This document shows, piece after piece, positions 1 through 11,800 of a stretch of DNA of 64,000 nt (positions are counted from its first letter, which is position 1; every line of letters begins with the position of its first letter). The DNA lies in NCBI GenBank assembly GCA_012269545.1, contig JAAXKB010000028.1:1-64000 (forward strand), given 5' to 3'. Below the pieces are notes generated by a model. That model was given only the letters and a program-made list of their open reading frames with translations, was not told where the DNA came from and ran no database searches. A program made the translations under genes and the position numbers. The DNA is from Gammaproteobacteria bacterium (GTDB lineage: Bacteria; Pseudomonadota; Gammaproteobacteria; Pseudomonadales; Azotimanducaceae).

Positions 1-374
1 AAAGTAATTCCGAAACCACCGATGACGGCTGCGGTTACTGAGAAGCCAAAACCCAGCATTACGAGGCTGCCGGCGGTAAAAAACACCGCTGTGGTCCCCA
101 ATGCGGTCAGCAACGATTCGCCAAGCATGTTTTTGAGTTTCTGGGTGGGCAGGTCCAAACCCACCAAAAACAGCAGGAAGATGATGCCAATTTCCGCGAT
201 GCCAGCCAGCAGCGCGGTATCGTTTACAAAGGCCATGCCATAGGGGCCTGCCAATGCGCCCAAGACAATATAGGCGACCAGCATGGGCTGACGCGTGGAC
301 AAGGCGGCAGTGGCGATCACTGCCGCGCCGCTGAAAATGAGGAAAAATGAGTAGAGGATGTCTTGCCCAGTCAT
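1..374 (-). CDS. Monovalent cation:proton antiporter (CPA2/Kef-type), N-terminal part, truncated by window edge
   Basis: Reverse-strand translation from ATG at 374: MTGQDILYSFFLIFSGAAVIATAALSTRQPMLVAYIVLGALAGPYG...GIIFLLFLVGLDL; typical CPA2 transmembrane N-terminus; open at window start. Confidence 0.75.
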   Translation of the reverse strand, partial: MTGQDILYSFFLIFSGAAVIATAALSTRQPMLVAYIVLGALAGPYGMAFVNDTALLAGIAEIGIIFLLFLVGLDLPTQKLKNMLGESLLTALGTTAVFFTAGSLVMLGFGFSVTAAVIGGFGIT

Positions 375-420
375 CAAAGAAGCTTAACAAAGGCAGTGAT
401 TGCTCCGAAACGGGGGTCCC

Positions 421-843
421 TCAGTTCTTTGCTGCAAACAACGGCTTGGGATTAGCAACAGATGCTTGATAGTACTCTGTGTGCGGGCTGACCCATTTGA
501 GCGCTGTGTTTAGGTCCTTGCCCTCAGGCAATTCAATGACGTTGAATCCGCTTCTGGCAAGAAAGTGAACGATGTCCTCGTGCACGTTGCCGCGCGCCAC
601 CAGATCCCCGGTGTAATACAACCGCGTCCGCAGCAGTGCGGCTAGCGACAGTCCGCGACCATCCGTGAGAGCCGGAAAGTCCACGGCGATTGCCGAGGCA
701 TCGAGCCATTTGCGATCAGGTTCGCTGTCAACGCCGACCTGAAGTGGCTCTCCGGCGCGCCAGTCATCTTCAGCGAGCCAGTGCGTGTCCGCCTCGTCGA
801 TAATCTGCCAGTTTTGCTCAACGTTTCTAAGCAGCTGAGGCAT
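421..843 (-). CDS. DUF934 domain-containing protein (sulfite reduction associated)
   Basis: Reading frame MPQLLRNVEQNWQIIDEADTHWLAEDDW...GRGLSLAALLRTRLYYTGDLVARGNVHEDIVHFLARSGFNVIEL; directly downstream of and overlapping the sulfite reductase gene. Confidence 0.85.
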   Translation of the reverse strand: MPQLLRNVEQNWQIIDEADTHWLAEDDWRAGEPLQVGVDSEPDRKWLDASAIAVDFPALTDGRGLSLAALLRTRLYYTGDLVARGNVHEDIVHFLARSGFNVIELPEGKDLNTALKWVSPHTEYYQASVANPKPLFAAKN

Positions 844-2500
844 AAATGCTCTCCTTGAATGGGTCGATACCAATGCGGTTGAAGCAGCCAAGGAAGGATT
901 CACCATCAAACCGTTGTGCAATATACACATGCAAAATTTTCTCAATCACGTCGCACACTTCTGCCCGGGCGACCGATGGACCGACGATTTGCCCTAGTTT
1001 GGGCGCTTCGCCGGAATGTCCAGCATGACCGCCCAAGGAAATCTGGTAGAACTCTTGGCCTTTCTTATCTACGCCCAAGATACCGATGTGTCCTACGTGA
1101 TGGTGGCCGCAGGCATTCATGCAGCCAGAAATGTTCAAGTCGATATCGCCAAGATCAAACTGAAAGTCGTAATCGGCGAACCGGCGCTGAATGGCTTCCG
1201 CCACGGGCAAGGACTTAGCGTTAGCCAGCGAGCAGTAGTCGCCTCCCGGGCAGCAAATCATGTCGCTGAGTAAGCCCATGTTAAAGCTGCCAAGACCGAC
1301 GGCTGTGGCCTGCTGCCACAGTTCGAACAGGTTTGCCTTGGCAACATGAGGCAGGACGAAATTCTGCTCATGACTGATACGTATTTCACTGTAGCTGTAT
1401 TGATCAGCCCAATTTGCCACCGCATCGATCTGCTCGGAGCTCACGTCGCCGGGTGGCACGCCAATACTCTTGGTCGAGAGCGTTACGACGGCATAGCCGT
1501 CGGCCCGATGAGGGGTGACATTGTGCTGAATCCATCGGTCGAAATCGCGATGGGTTAGTCGCAGATCGGCAAGCAGTGTGCTGACATCGGTTTGCTGAGC
1601 AAAGGCAGGTGGACGGAAAAAGTCCCTGAGTCGGTGTAGTTCCGCAGCGGGCACTGTGCTTGGGCTGTCCTTAATGTGCTCCCATTCCGCATCGACTTGG
1701 GCTTTGAAGCCTTCTGGGGTCATGGCCCGAACCAGAATCTTTATGCGCGCTTTGTATTTGTTGTCTCGGCGGCCGTAGCGGTTATAGACGCGCATCAGCG
1801 CTTCGGTATAGGTCAGCAGGTCCTTGGCTGGCAGCTTCTCCCGGATTAATGCGCCTAACACCGGAGTGCGGCCTAAACCGCCGCCTGCGTAAATATCGAT
1901 CAGAGCATCTTCAGGATGTTCGTCATCGCCATAGATACGCATGCCAATATCATGCACGCCAATAGCTGCTCGATCTTGGGCTGCTCCGGTGACGGCAATT
2001 TTGAATTTTCGCGGTAACCATTCGAATTCCGGGTGAGAGGTTGACCACTGGCGCAGCAATTCGCAGAAGGGGCGAGGGTCAATGGTCTCGTCTGCTGCCG
2101 CGCCGGCAAATTGGTCGGTGGTCACATTGCGAATGCAGCTGCCACTGGTTTGGATGGCATGCATATCCACATCAGCTAACGCTTGGAGAATATCGGGCAC
2201 GTCTTCTAAAGCCGGCCAATTGAACTGCATATTTTGGCGAGTGCTGAGGTGGCCATAGCCGCGGTCGTAATCCCGTGAGATCGCCGCCAGAGCCCGCAGC
2301 TGTTTGCTCGAGAGGGTTCCGTAGGGCACAGCCACTCGCAACATAGGAGCCAGCCGCTGGATATAGAGACCATTGCGCAGACGTAACTGCAAAAACTCAT
2401 CATCGGATAGTTTGCCATCGAGATAACGCTGGGTTTGATCGCGATAGTGGGCGACTCGTTGGTTAACAAAGCTACGATCAAATTCGCTGTATTGATACAT
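827..2500 (-). CDS. cysI: Nitrite/sulfite reductase, hemoprotein subunit (CysI-like)
   Basis: Start MYQYSEFDRSF; siroheme/4Fe-4S motif region CCPGGDYCSLA...NISGCMNACGHHHVGHIGILGV. Confidence 0.88.
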   Translation of the reverse strand: MYQYSEFDRSFVNQRVAHYRDQTQRYLDGKLSDDEFLQLRLRNGLYIQRLAPMLRVAVPYGTLSSKQLRALAAISRDYDRGYGHLSTRQNMQFNWPALEDVPDILQALADVDMHAIQTSGSCIRNVTTDQFAGAAADETIDPRPFCELLRQWSTSHPEFEWLPRKFKIAVTGAAQDRAAIGVHDIGMRIYGDDEHPEDALIDIYAGGGLGRTPVLGALIREKLPAKDLLTYTEALMRVYNRYGRRDNKYKARIKILVRAMTPEGFKAQVDAEWEHIKDSPSTVPAAELHRLRDFFRPPAFAQQTDVSTLLADLRLTHRDFDRWIQHNVTPHRADGYAVVTLSTKSIGVPPGDVSSEQIDAVANWADQYSYSEIRISHEQNFVLPHVAKANLFELWQQATAVGLGSFNMGLLSDMICCPGGDYCSLANAKSLPVAEAIQRRFADYDFQFDLGDIDLNISGCMNACGHHHVGHIGILGVDKKGQEFYQISLGGHAGHSGEAPKLGQIVGPSVARAEVCDVIEKILHVYIAQRFDGESFLGCFNRIGIDPFKESIYASAA

Positions 2501-2699
2501 CGGCGAATGACTCCTCAAGAAAGAACATAAGTGACGGCAGGGTGCCTGCGATCGCTGCGCCCGGCATTGTAGCGTAAGGGAGTGACGGCCTCGTCAGTCA
2601 TTTTCGATCTAAGGAAATAATTTTTGGTTGTGAGGGCGTTCTTGCGCCCTTGAAGTCACGCGATTCAAGGATCCGGTGCGTTGACGGCGATGAACACGC

Positions 2700-2727
2700 T
2701 TGTACTGATTGCTCGTCTGCCTATAAT
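2700..2727 (+). promoter_or_regulatory. Predicted sigma70 promoter TTGTAC-N16-TATAAT
   Basis: Hexamers read directly; -10 is a perfect consensus; about 70 nt upstream of the ATG at 2797. Confidence 0.6.
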
Positions 2728-2796
2728 TGCGGCGACGTTGGGGCATGAGCCATGCCCCGAAACTGCATTGAAGGAAAGCGTTGGGAGAAGGGATTT

Positions 2797-2958
2797 ATGA
2801 GCGATGAACATCAGCCAGCAGAAGTAGAAAATGAGGCCGCGCCGGTAGCGTCGTCCGACAGCGATTCAGCGGCGGATATGAAAGCGATTTTGGTGATCTT
2901 TACCGCCGCAGTAGCCTTCTGCGTGTTCTACATTTCGGGCTGGTCTTTCGACCTGTAG
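2797..2958 (+). CDS. Small acidic single-TM protein (53 aa), function unknown
   Basis: MSDEHQPAEVENEAAPVASSDSDSAADMKAILVIFTAAVAFCVFYISGWSFDL; preceded by strong promoter-like sequence and GGGAGAAGGG SD-like stretch. Confidence 0.6.
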   Translation: MSDEHQPAEVENEAAPVASSDSDSAADMKAILVIFTAAVAFCVFYISGWSFDL

Positions 2959-2984
2959 AGCCTGAGAAGCCGCACCCCAGGCTC
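2958..2984 (+). terminator. Possible terminator hairpin GAGCCTG...CAGGCTC (no clear U-tract)
   Basis: 7-bp perfect inverted repeat immediately after the small ORF stop, between it and convergent metH. Confidence 0.35.
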
Positions 2985-3029
2985 TCAAGCGTTACTGTCG
3001 TCCAGAGCCCAGTCCCAATCCCTTGCCTG

Positions 3030-6000
3030 TCAGTCAGAGAGCAGGGGCTGCAATCGAGTTTTAGCTTCTTTCAGCGTTAGGTTTTTCCTCGTCGCATAAT
3101 CGCGAACTTGGTCCTCATCGATCTTTCCAACCCCAAAGTATCGGGCCTCTGGATGGGAAAAATACCAGCCGCTTACGGCAGCCGCTGGGCTCATGGCATA
3201 GCTCTCTGTGAGCGAGATGCCGGTATTGCCGGTGACGTTCAACAGGCGGAATAACGTCTCTTTTTCGCTGTGCTCCGGGCAAGCCGGATAGCCTGGTGCC
3301 GGACGTATGCCCTGATAGCGCTCTTTAATCAAAGCTTCTTTGTCCATCGATTCGTCGGCAGCGTACCCCCAAAAATCTCGGCGAACCCTCTGATGCAAAT
3401 ATTCGGCGAAGGCCTCGGCAAAACGGTCAGCTAGGGCCTTGATCATGATTTGGTTGAAATCATCGTTGGGGAAATCTTCAAGAATCGACTCGAGATTGAG
3501 GCCGCTGGTGATCGCAAATCCGCCCACATAGTCCTCGAAGCCTGCCGGTGCTACGTAATCGGCTAGGCAAAGGTTAGGGCTTAAATCGTCGGGTTTGGGC
3601 GCTTGCTGACGCAAATGGTGCAAGTCGGCCAGCGCGATCTCTCTGTTCGGCGAGGTGTAGAGACGAATGTCGTCGGTTCCGAGTCGGTTCGCCGGCCAAA
3701 TGCCAACAACGCCCTTGGCCTGCAGTCGGCGGTCTTCGATCAGCCAGGCAAGGCGCTCCTGAGTGTCCTGCCACAACGCGGTTGCCGCTTCGCCTACCAC
3801 CTCATCTTCCAGAATTTGCGGGAACTTTCCTGCTAACTCCCATGTCATAAAGTAAGGCGACCAGTCGATGTACGGCACAAGCTCGTCGAGACTTGGTTCA
3901 ATCACTTGAACGCCGGGCCTTTTGGGTTTTGGTGGGCTGTACGTCTCCCATGCAAAGTGCAGCGGATTGGCTCGTGCTGCGTCCAGTGTCAAAAAGGCTC
4001 GCTTTTCTCGGCGCGCGTCCACTCGATTTTTGATCAGTGCATATTCGGCGGAAATTTCTGACGCGTAGTCTTGATAGGTTTCCTCTGGTGCTAACAGTTT
4101 GGCAGCAACGCCTACCGCTCTCGATGCATCGCTGACGTATACTGTGGCTCGATTGCTGAAAACCGGTGCAATTTTTGCCGCCGTGTGCGCCTTGCTCGTC
4201 GTTGCACCACCGATCAGTAAGGGAATCTTCAGACCGAGGCGCTGCATCTCGCGAGCAACGTTGACCATTTCGTCCAGCGACGGCGTGATCAAACCGGAGA
4301 GACCAATGGCATCGGCTTTCTCGGCAATGGCGGTTTCCAGAATTTTTTCAGCTGGCACCATCACGCCCAGATCGATGATCTCGTAGTTGTTGCACTGCAG
4401 CACGACGCCAACGATGTTCTTACCAATGTCGTGAACGTCACCCTTTACCGTCGCGAGAACGATTTTGCCCTTATTGCGCTGCTGGGTATCGGGCTGATTT
4501 GCCTTTTCAGCTTCGATAAAGGGTACAAGGTGGGCCACCGCCTGCTTCATAACCCGGGCACTTTTGACAACCTGAGGTAGGAACATCTTACCCGTAGCGA
4601 AAAGATCGCCGACCACGCCCATGCCGTTCATCAGCGGGCCTTCAATAACGTCTAAAGGGTGGTTTGTCGTTTGTCGAGCTTCTTCCGTGTCTTCGACGAC
4701 ATAGCTGTTGATGCCCTGAACCAAGGCATGGGTGAGTCGCTGCTCAACCGGTAGCTCGCGCCATGCTTCGGTTTGCACCACCTTGGTTTGCGGGTCGCTA
4801 CTGTAGGTTTGAGCCAAGCCAAGCAGTCGTTCGGTGGCTGTATCGTGCCGATTTAAAACAAGGTCTTCTGCCGCGATGCGCAGTTCGTCTGGTAAATCGT
4901 CGTATATGCCCAACTGCCCAGCGTTGACGATCGCCATCGTTAGCCCGGCTTTGATAGCGTGATAGAGGAATACGGTATGGATTGCCTCTCGAACGAGATT
5001 ATTGCCGCGAAAGGCAAAGGAGACATTGCTCAAACCGCCAGACGTGCTCACGCCGGGCAGATGCGTGTGGATCCAAGCAACCGCTTCGATGAAATCTACC
5101 GCATAGTTTCGGTGCTCGTCGATTCCGGTGCCAATGGCAAATATGTTCGGGTCAAATATGATGTCGCTCGGGCTGATGCCCACCTTCGCCGTCAATACGT
5201 CGTAACTGCGCTTGCAGATGTCAATTTTGCGCTGATAGGTATCAGCCTGACCGTCCTCATCGAATGCCATGACCACCACGGCTGCACCGTAGGATTTACA
5301 GCGTCTCGCTATCTCAATGAACGCCGCCTCGCCTTCTTTCAGACTGATAGAGTTGACGATGGCCTTGCCCTGAACACACTTTAAACCCGCTTCGATGATC
5401 TCCCATTTACTCGAATCGATCATGATTGGTACACGGGAGATGTCGGGTTCGGTGGCGATGAGATTAAGGAAGTGCTGCATGGCGTCAACGCCGTCCAGCA
5501 TGCCCTCATCCATGTTGATATCGATGATCTGCGCGCCGTTTTCCACCTGCTGACGCGCAATGTCTAAGGCTTCAGCGAACTTGCTCTCGCGGATGAGACG
5601 AGCAAATCTTGCTGACCCGGTTACATTAGTCCGCTCCCCTACGTTAACGAACAATGAATCCGTAGCCAGCTTCAAAGGTTCCAGCCCGGCCAGCGTAAGT
5701 GACGCTTTGTAGATGCCGTCTGCTGTGGCGGGTTCGCTGGCATCCGCAGCATCTGGCCAAATCCGTGGCGGCACGTCACGGACCGCGTCTGCAATAGCCT
5801 GAATGTGTTCAGGAGTCGTGCCACAGCAGCCGCCGACGATATTGAGCCAGCCCGCCTGGGCAAATTCTGCAATGAGCGACGCCATCTCGCTGGCAGATTG
5901 GGTGTATTCGCCAAATGCATCCGGCAGGCCCGCGTTCGGGTGGGCACTGATGCCGCCGTGATTCAGCCGTGAGAGCTCCTCAATATAGGGTCTGAGTTGA

Positions 6001-6788
6001 GCCGCCCCAAGGGCGCAATTCAGGCCCACGGCTATCGGTTCTGCGTGCGCCACGGAGTAAAGAAAAGCCTCGCAGGTTTGACCGGATAGTGTGCGGCCAC
6101 TGGCGTCGGTAATGGTGCCGGAGATGATTAACGGGTATGGCTCATCAAGGGAATCGTTGATGCTGTGTATGGCCGCTATCGCAGCCTTGGCATTGAGGGT
6201 GTCGAAAACTGTTTCGATCAGGAATAAATCGACACCGCCGGCAATGAGACCTTGTGCAGCTTCCACATAAGCGTCTCGCAACTGATCAAAATCGACGTTA
6301 CGGAACTCAGGACGATTCACATCCGGTGATATGCTAGCCGTGCGGTTTGTCGGGCCAATGCTGCCGGCAACGAATTTGGGTTTGTCTTCGGTGGCGTAGG
6401 CGTCTGCGCGTTGTCGGGCAATAGCGGCGGCCTGGCGATTAATTTCGAAGCAAACATCCTGTGTGCCAAAATCTTCTTGGGCAATGGCGGTGGCGTTGAA
6501 CGTATTGGTGCTGATGATGTCGCATCCGGCGGCCAGATAGCCGTCATGCACCTGCGCAACGATATGGGGCTGTGTGATGTTCAGAATGTCATGATTGCCC
6601 TGCAGCGGGTGTGTGTGCTTTGCGTACTGCTCGCCGCGAAACGCGTCTTCGGATAACGCATATCCTTGGAATGCACTGCCGTAGGCCCCATCAAGCACGA
6701 GAATACGGAGGCGCATCAGATCCACGATAGCCTCACGTGTCGGCCGGCTATGATGCTCTGAATACCTGGCGGCTGCGTCAGATGGCAT
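3030..6788 (-). CDS. metH: Cobalamin-dependent methionine synthase
   Basis: Full-length MetH: homocysteine domain ([11 protein letters not shown]), pterin domain, B12 domain [14 protein letters not shown], activation domain (RRDFWGYA...[16 protein letters not shown]); start at [13 protein letters not shown] preferred over the longer ORF. Confidence 0.95.
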   Translation of the reverse strand: MPSDAAARYSEHHSRPTREAIVDLMRLRILVLDGAYGSAFQGYALSEDAFRGEQYAKHTHPLQGNHDILNITQPHIVAQVHDGYLAAGCDIISTNTFNATAIAQEDFGTQDVCFEINRQAAAIARQRADAYATEDKPKFVAGSIGPTNRTASISPDVNRPEFRNVDFDQLRDAYVEAAQGLIAGGVDLFLIETVFDTLNAKAAIAAIHSINDSLDEPYPLIISGTITDASGRTLSGQTCEAFLYSVAHAEPIAVGLNCALGAAQLRPYIEELSRLNHGGISAHPNAGLPDAFGEYTQSASEMASLIAEFAQAGWLNIVGGCCGTTPEHIQAIADAVRDVPPRIWPDAADASEPATADGIYKASLTLAGLEPLKLATDSLFVNVGERTNVTGSARFARLIRESKFAEALDIARQQVENGAQIIDINMDEGMLDGVDAMQHFLNLIATEPDISRVPIMIDSSKWEIIEAGLKCVQGKAIVNSISLKEGEAAFIEIARRCKSYGAAVVVMAFDEDGQADTYQRKIDICKRSYDVLTAKVGISPSDIIFDPNIFAIGTGIDEHRNYAVDFIEAVAWIHTHLPGVSTSGGLSNVSFAFRGNNLVREAIHTVFLYHAIKAGLTMAIVNAGQLGIYDDLPDELRIAAEDLVLNRHDTATERLLGLAQTYSSDPQTKVVQTEAWRELPVEQRLTHALVQGINSYVVEDTEEARQTTNHPLDVIEGPLMNGMGVVGDLFATGKMFLPQVVKSARVMKQAVAHLVPFIEAEKANQPDTQQRNKGKIVLATVKGDVHDIGKNIVGVVLQCNNYEIIDLGVMVPAEKILETAIAEKADAIGLSGLITPSLDEMVNVAREMQRLGLKIPLLIGGATTSKAHTAAKIAPVFSNRATVYVSDASRAVGVAAKLLAPEETYQDYASEISAEYALIKNRVDARREKRAFLTLDAARANPLHFAWETYSPPKPKRPGVQVIEPSLDELVPYIDWSPYFMTWELAGKFPQILEDEVVGEAATALWQDTQERLAWLIEDRRLQAKGVVGIWPANRLGTDDIRLYTSPNREIALADLHHLRQQAPKPDDLSPNLCLADYVAPAGFEDYVGGFAITSGLNLESILEDFPNDDFNQIMIKALADRFAEAFAEYLHQRVRRDFWGYAADESMDKEALIKERYQGIRPAPGYPACPEHSEKETLFRLLNVTGNTGISLTESYAMSPAAAVSGWYFSHPEARYFGVGKIDEDQVRDYATRKNLTLKEAKTRLQPLLSD

Positions 6789-7012
6789 GAATACCTTACT
6801 TACTGTTCTGGACAATATATATGCTGCCCGTCGAGTTCGAGTTCGCCGTATTTTAGGGCTGGCTGATCGCCAGAACAAATCATCCGTTGATGAAAGCCCT
6901 TGAGATTTACTCATGATGCGCTGTTGGCCCGCAGCTGAGGTTGTTCTGTCATGATGGCGTCTGCGATGTACAATGCGGCGAGTCTTTCCGAATGTTGTTC
7001 TAAGGGTTGAAG

Positions 7013-7594
7013 ATGATCGAGATTTCCGCCAGTGCGCAAACGTATCTGCATGGGCTGCTTGCCAAGCAGGAAGACGAAGGCGTCAGTATTCGCATTTTTG
7101 TGGCACAACCGGGCACGCCTCAGGCAGAAACCTGTATCGCCTATTGCCGGCCGGGAGAGGAGCAAGAAGGCGATATCGCCGTTGAGTACGAAGGATTTCG
7201 AGCGTGGTTTGAAGGGCGCAGCGAACCGTATCTGGAAGATGCGGAAGTGGACTATCAGGAAGATCAAATGGGCGGCCAGCTAACGATCAAAGCACCCAAC
7301 GCCCGCGTGCCGAAGGTGGGTCCGGACGCGCCGATCGAAGATCGCATCAACTACGTTTTGTACAACGAGATTAACCCCGGGCTTGCTGCCCACGGAGGCG
7401 TGGTATCGCTGGTGGAAGTGACACCGGAAGCAGAGGCCGTTCTGCAATTTGGCGGCGGATGCCAAGGGTGTTCGGCGGTGGATCTGACGTTAAAGGGCAG
7501 CGTGGAAACCACGCTGCTGGAACGCGTGCCCGAGTTACGTTCGGTAAAAGATATGACCGATCACAGCGTCACCGAGAACGCCTATTATTCCTAA
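7013..7594 (+). CDS. nfuA: Fe-S biogenesis protein NfuA
   Basis: [23 protein letters not shown]...[12 protein letters not shown]...[17 protein letters not shown]...[32 protein letters not shown]. Confidence 0.95.
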   Translation: MIEISASAQTYLHGLLAKQEDEGVSIRIFVAQPGTPQAETCIAYCRPGEEQEGDIAVEYEGFRAWFEGRSEPYLEDAEVDYQEDQMGGQLTIKAPNARVPKVGPDAPIEDRINYVLYNEINPGLAAHGGVVSLVEVTPEAEAVLQFGGGCQGCSAVDLTLKGSVETTLLERVPELRSVKDMTDHSVTENAYYS

Positions 7595-7711
7595 GCCTGT
7601 CGAGCCTAAATTGAGTCGCGCTGATGGGAAGGGCCAAGGCGAGGCCTAATGCGATTAGCGAGGATTTGTTGCCGGGCAGCGTCTTAACGGGAAACGCGTG
7701 GCAACACGGTG

Positions 7712-8761
7712 TCAACTCGGTCTTGTTGCCAGCTGCTCCGCCAGCTGGCGAAGCAACGAATCTGTTTCCCCCCAGCTGATGCATGCGTCGGTAATGGATA
7801 CGCCATAGCTCAGACCATCCGGGTTATTGATGTTCTGGTTGCCCTCGTGCAGGTGACTTTCAATCATCAAGCCCGTTATTGAACGGTTTCCGGCAGCGAT
7901 CTGCTGTGCCACAGACTCCACGACGTTGCGTTGCTGTTTGTGATCCTTGTTGGAATTTGCGTGGGAGCAATCCACCATTATTGATTGGGTGAGGCCGAGT
8001 TTTTCCAGCGCGGCCTCACAGGCGCGAATGTGTTCTGGGGCATAATTTGGGCCGCTGCTGCCGCCTCGCAGAACCACGTGACCGTGAGCATTGCCCTTTG
8101 TTTGGATAACGCTGACCTGTCCAGTGGGACTGATGCCTAAAAAACGATGAGGACTGGCCACGGACTCCAGTGCATTAATAGCTACCCCGAGCGATCCATC
8201 GGTACCATTTTTGAAACCCACGGGACAACTCAAGCCTGACGCCATCTCGCGGTGAGTTTGAGACTCGGTTGTGCGCGCGCCAATGGCAGACCAAGAAATC
8301 AAATCCTGCATGTACTGAGGGGTGATCGGGTCCAATGCTTCAGTCGCGAGAGGCAAGCCCATTTGCGATAGCTCAAGCAGCAGCTGACGACCAATGTGCA
8401 GACCCTCAGCGACCTTGAAGCTGTCGTCTAAGTGCGGGTCGTTGATCAATCCTTTCCAACCAACTGTGCTTCTGGGCTTTTCGAAATACGCGCGCATCAC
8501 GACAAAGATTTGATCCGCGATGTCATCCGATAGAACTTTCAACCGCTGGGCGTATTCTTTGGCTGCATCGACATCGTGAATGGAGCAGGGGCCTACAACC
8601 ACCAACAAGCGTGGATCGTTACGGTCGACAATATTGCGAACGGTCTCCCGATATTGGTTGACGGCTTCGCGCACATCTTCGCTGACGGGGAGCCTCGCTT
8701 TTAATTGCTCCGGCGTGATTAAAACTTCTTGTTGCTCGACATTCAGATTTTCGAGTTGCAC
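7712..8761 (-). CDS. 3-deoxy-7-phosphoheptulonate synthase (class I, AroF/G/H type)
   Basis: VVVGPCSIHD, KPRSTVGWKGLINDP, IGARTTESQTHREMASGLS, VDCSHANSNKDH motifs; GTG start proposed at QLENLNVEQQEVLITP. Confidence 0.92.
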   Translation of the reverse strand: MQLENLNVEQQEVLITPEQLKARLPVSEDVREAVNQYRETVRNIVDRNDPRLLVVVGPCSIHDVDAAKEYAQRLKVLSDDIADQIFVVMRAYFEKPRSTVGWKGLINDPHLDDSFKVAEGLHIGRQLLLELSQMGLPLATEALDPITPQYMQDLISWSAIGARTTESQTHREMASGLSCPVGFKNGTDGSLGVAINALESVASPHRFLGISPTGQVSVIQTKGNAHGHVVLRGGSSGPNYAPEHIRACEAALEKLGLTQSIMVDCSHANSNKDHKQQRNVVESVAQQIAAGNRSITGLMIESHLHEGNQNINNPDGLSYGVSITDACISWGETDSLLRQLAEQLATRPS

Positions 8762-8859
8762 AGGTCTCTCCTTTACCCCGGGCCACAATTTACCGCCAAC
8801 GGTGTTTGAATAGGCCGGGCATGGTAAACCCCCGTCTCGGAAAAGCAATCGTTACGGCG

Positions 8860-11800
8860 CTAATTGATTCGTTCCAGTCTGCTCAGCGCAGTGAAATACA
8901 GAGCCGTTTTGATTGGCACATCAGGCAATGCGGCTCCCTCGTCATGTTCGCGCTGTTCCCTAACTAAGATTTCCAGGATGTGCTGGTACTGAGCCAACTG
9001 AGCCCGGTAGCGAAGCACCTCTTCTGCGACGAAGTGATCTGTTGTGATGCCATTGGCGGGCGCACTGGTTTTGAAGTCAACGATCCACCAATGGCCATCG
9101 CTGACAAAAAGGCGGTCGATCACAAAGCGTTTGGGATTTGCGTTGATCACAGTCGTGACAGGCCATTCGAAGCGACCGTGAGGGTGGGGTTGCAGCAGCC
9201 ATAGGCCGGCTGGATCTTCAAGGGTTCTTGCGATCTGCGCCAGCGCATGCGCCATGACGTCTGGCCATTGATCTGGTGTTGCATCAAGTCTCGGCAGCCA
9301 ATCATACATTGCGGCTTCTAGGAGGTGCTGCTCGAAAGGCTTTTGCATAAGTAAGCCATTGCCAACGTGCGCCAGAGCCAGATGCACCAGATTTCCTAAG
9401 GACAAATTGAATCGATTGGAACGCTCGTCTGCTTCCGGCGCAGCCTCATTGGCTATGGAGGCCTCATCTGGCGTTGAGTCTGCGGCATCCGCTGCCGCTC
9501 TCATCGCCGGATTCTCCCAGCGATACTCTCGGGGAAGGCGCGCGAAGTAACCTTGTCGATCCACCGCCACCGTATCTTTGCTTTTGGTGAGGCTTTCGGT
9601 CGGTAATGCTGTGCCGGTGGGTTTATGGGGTTCTACTGTGTCCATAGCCGGCAGGTACTTTGCCAAACCAGCCGGCCGCTCATCCGCCAATGCGGTGCTC
9701 AGCCAGAGACTGTGTTCTGCGCGGGTGCAGGCCACATACAGCAGGCGCTTGATTTCGTTCTCGTTGCGGCTTTTTTCTTCAAATGTCAGCCACTGATGTA
9801 CCGGGTCTTGCTTAATGCCGATCAGCAGCCCGTTTTGGGTTGGTCGCCATAGCAGCAAGTCGGTCTCTTGGGTGCGCGGTCTCCGGCCCAGATTGGGCAG
9901 AATCACATGCGTAAACTCCAGTCCTTTTGATTTGTGAATGGTCATCACTTGGACCCGTGATTGGCTAGCGTCTTGCGCATAAAGGTCGCCAGTTTTGGTC
10001 AGCAAAGCGTCAGGATCGGAGCCTTTCTCGTCCATGGATTCCAGCAGGTCAAACCAGCGTTGGGCGTGGGGTAACTTGCTTACCGGGTAGGCGTCTGTTC
10101 CGCCCAAACGCATCCAGCAGCCTTCGATGACCTCGCAAATCGGCAGCTCGTACAGGCGGCTTTGGGCCCAAGCATAGGCCTGCGTAAAGCGAGCTAAGGC
10201 TGGTTCAGATTTGGCGTAGTGCTCGGCGAGCCCAAAAATATCTGCGCTGTCAGCGAATGCTTCCAGCTGCTCCAGCGTTAAACCCACCATGGGGCTGCGC
10301 AGAATGCTAAACCACGCCAGTGGTTCAACGGGGCGGAGCAGCAATCGATGCAAGCTGAGGAGATCTCTCACAATGGGCTCCTCGGCAAGGGAATCGATGT
10401 CGGTACTGGTGAAGGGAATACCTGACCTCTTCAGCGCCTGCAGCAGCACCGGTAAGTCACCGCGAGCCCGGCATAAAATGCCAATCGTGCCGCTATCGTT
10501 CGCGGTCAGCCCTTGGGTCAGCTCGACGATATGCTGGGCAATGGCCTCAGCCTCTTGCCGCTCGTCGCCAAAGTTTTTGAGAATAACGCCGGGAGCGCGG
10601 CAGTACCCACCGGCCTTGCTGGCGGCTGACTCGTCGCGCTGTGCGGTGGCAGGCGAAAAACGGATTGCGCCTAACTCCGGCAGAGAGTTCTTTGGGAAGA
10701 GAGTGGAGAACAATTCATTGTTCCAGTTTACGAGGGCCTTCGCCGAGCGAAAGTTGGCGCTCAGTTGGATGGGTTCTAAAACAATGTTTGGGAGGCCGTG
10801 TTCCCAGCACCTGCTGAATATTGAGACGTCGGCATCGCGAAAGCGGTAAATCGATTGCATGGGGTCGCCTACGGCAAAAAACGTGTTGCCATCGTTGGCT
10901 TCCCAACCTTCTGTCAGCAGAGAAAAGAACTCGTATTGGCTGCGTGATGTGTCTTGAAATTCGTCGATAAGTAAATGTTTGATGCGATAGTCCCAGTATA
11001 GGGCGAGATCTGTCGGTCCATGCTCATCCCTTAATCCTTTGCTTGCTCGGATCAGCATGCCAGTGAAATCGAGACTGCGGCGATTTTGCAGCAAGGCTTC
11101 CAGTTCTGCTGCCGCGAGGGCAAGCGTGACGCCAGTGGCGATCAGAGTGCCCGGGTTATCCAAAACGTCGGGCAGCCGGGAGCCGGCCTGCAGAACCCCT
11201 GTGAGTTTTCGCTCATCGAGATCTTTGAGCCATGCGACGGTCTCCTCTTTGAGGAGTTTGTCGGTGAAGGCGATATGTTGACGACGATCCACTGTTTTAC
11301 GAATCGTCCCACTCTGGGTCAGGATTATCGGCAGCAGACTCTTAATGTTCGCCTCTTGCTCAGTCGCCTGAGCAATGCGTTGGACCATCGCGTGATCCCT
11401 AGGAGACAGGCTTTGTTCTAGCGGGGTTAAAATAGCAGACCGCAGGTCGTGTATCGCTCGATCCAGAGTGTCTGTGAGAGCACTGGAATCCTGCAGGGCC
11501 AGAGAGGTAATCAGCCGAGCCACGTCGAGCCATTGGTCGCGCTTGCCAAGCATGATCGTTAGCAAGCGTTCTGCTGAGTCGGCATTGTTGTCCAGCGCCG
11601 CTAAGAATTCGCTGATGTAAATGAAACTGGATTCGCGGGCGAACAACTGCCCAAGCACGTCGCGCGCCGCTTGTTGGTAAAGGGCTTCGGGTTTGTCCTC
11701 AATTCGCATCCCATCGGCACTTTGTTCTCCGGGAATTTGGGTCGCCAGTTCGGTCGCGAAACTGTCAATGGTCTGGATCTTCAAAAGATGCGGGTTGCTG

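Noticed and set aside
843-945. Longer 174-aa start for the DUF934 ORF
   Set aside because: The first 34 codons are antisense-like within cysI; family-like sequence begins at MPQLLRN.
6789-6914. N-terminal extension of the metH ORF and a possible SAH/cobalamin riboswitch upstream
   Set aside because: The extension ([15 protein letters not shown]...) lacks MetH character and a proper start exists at 6788; no riboswitch consensus was recognisable by eye.
10289-10849. 186-aa plus-strand ORF inside the AddA-like gene
   Set aside because: Shadow frame of the helicase motifs; arginine/serine-rich composition.
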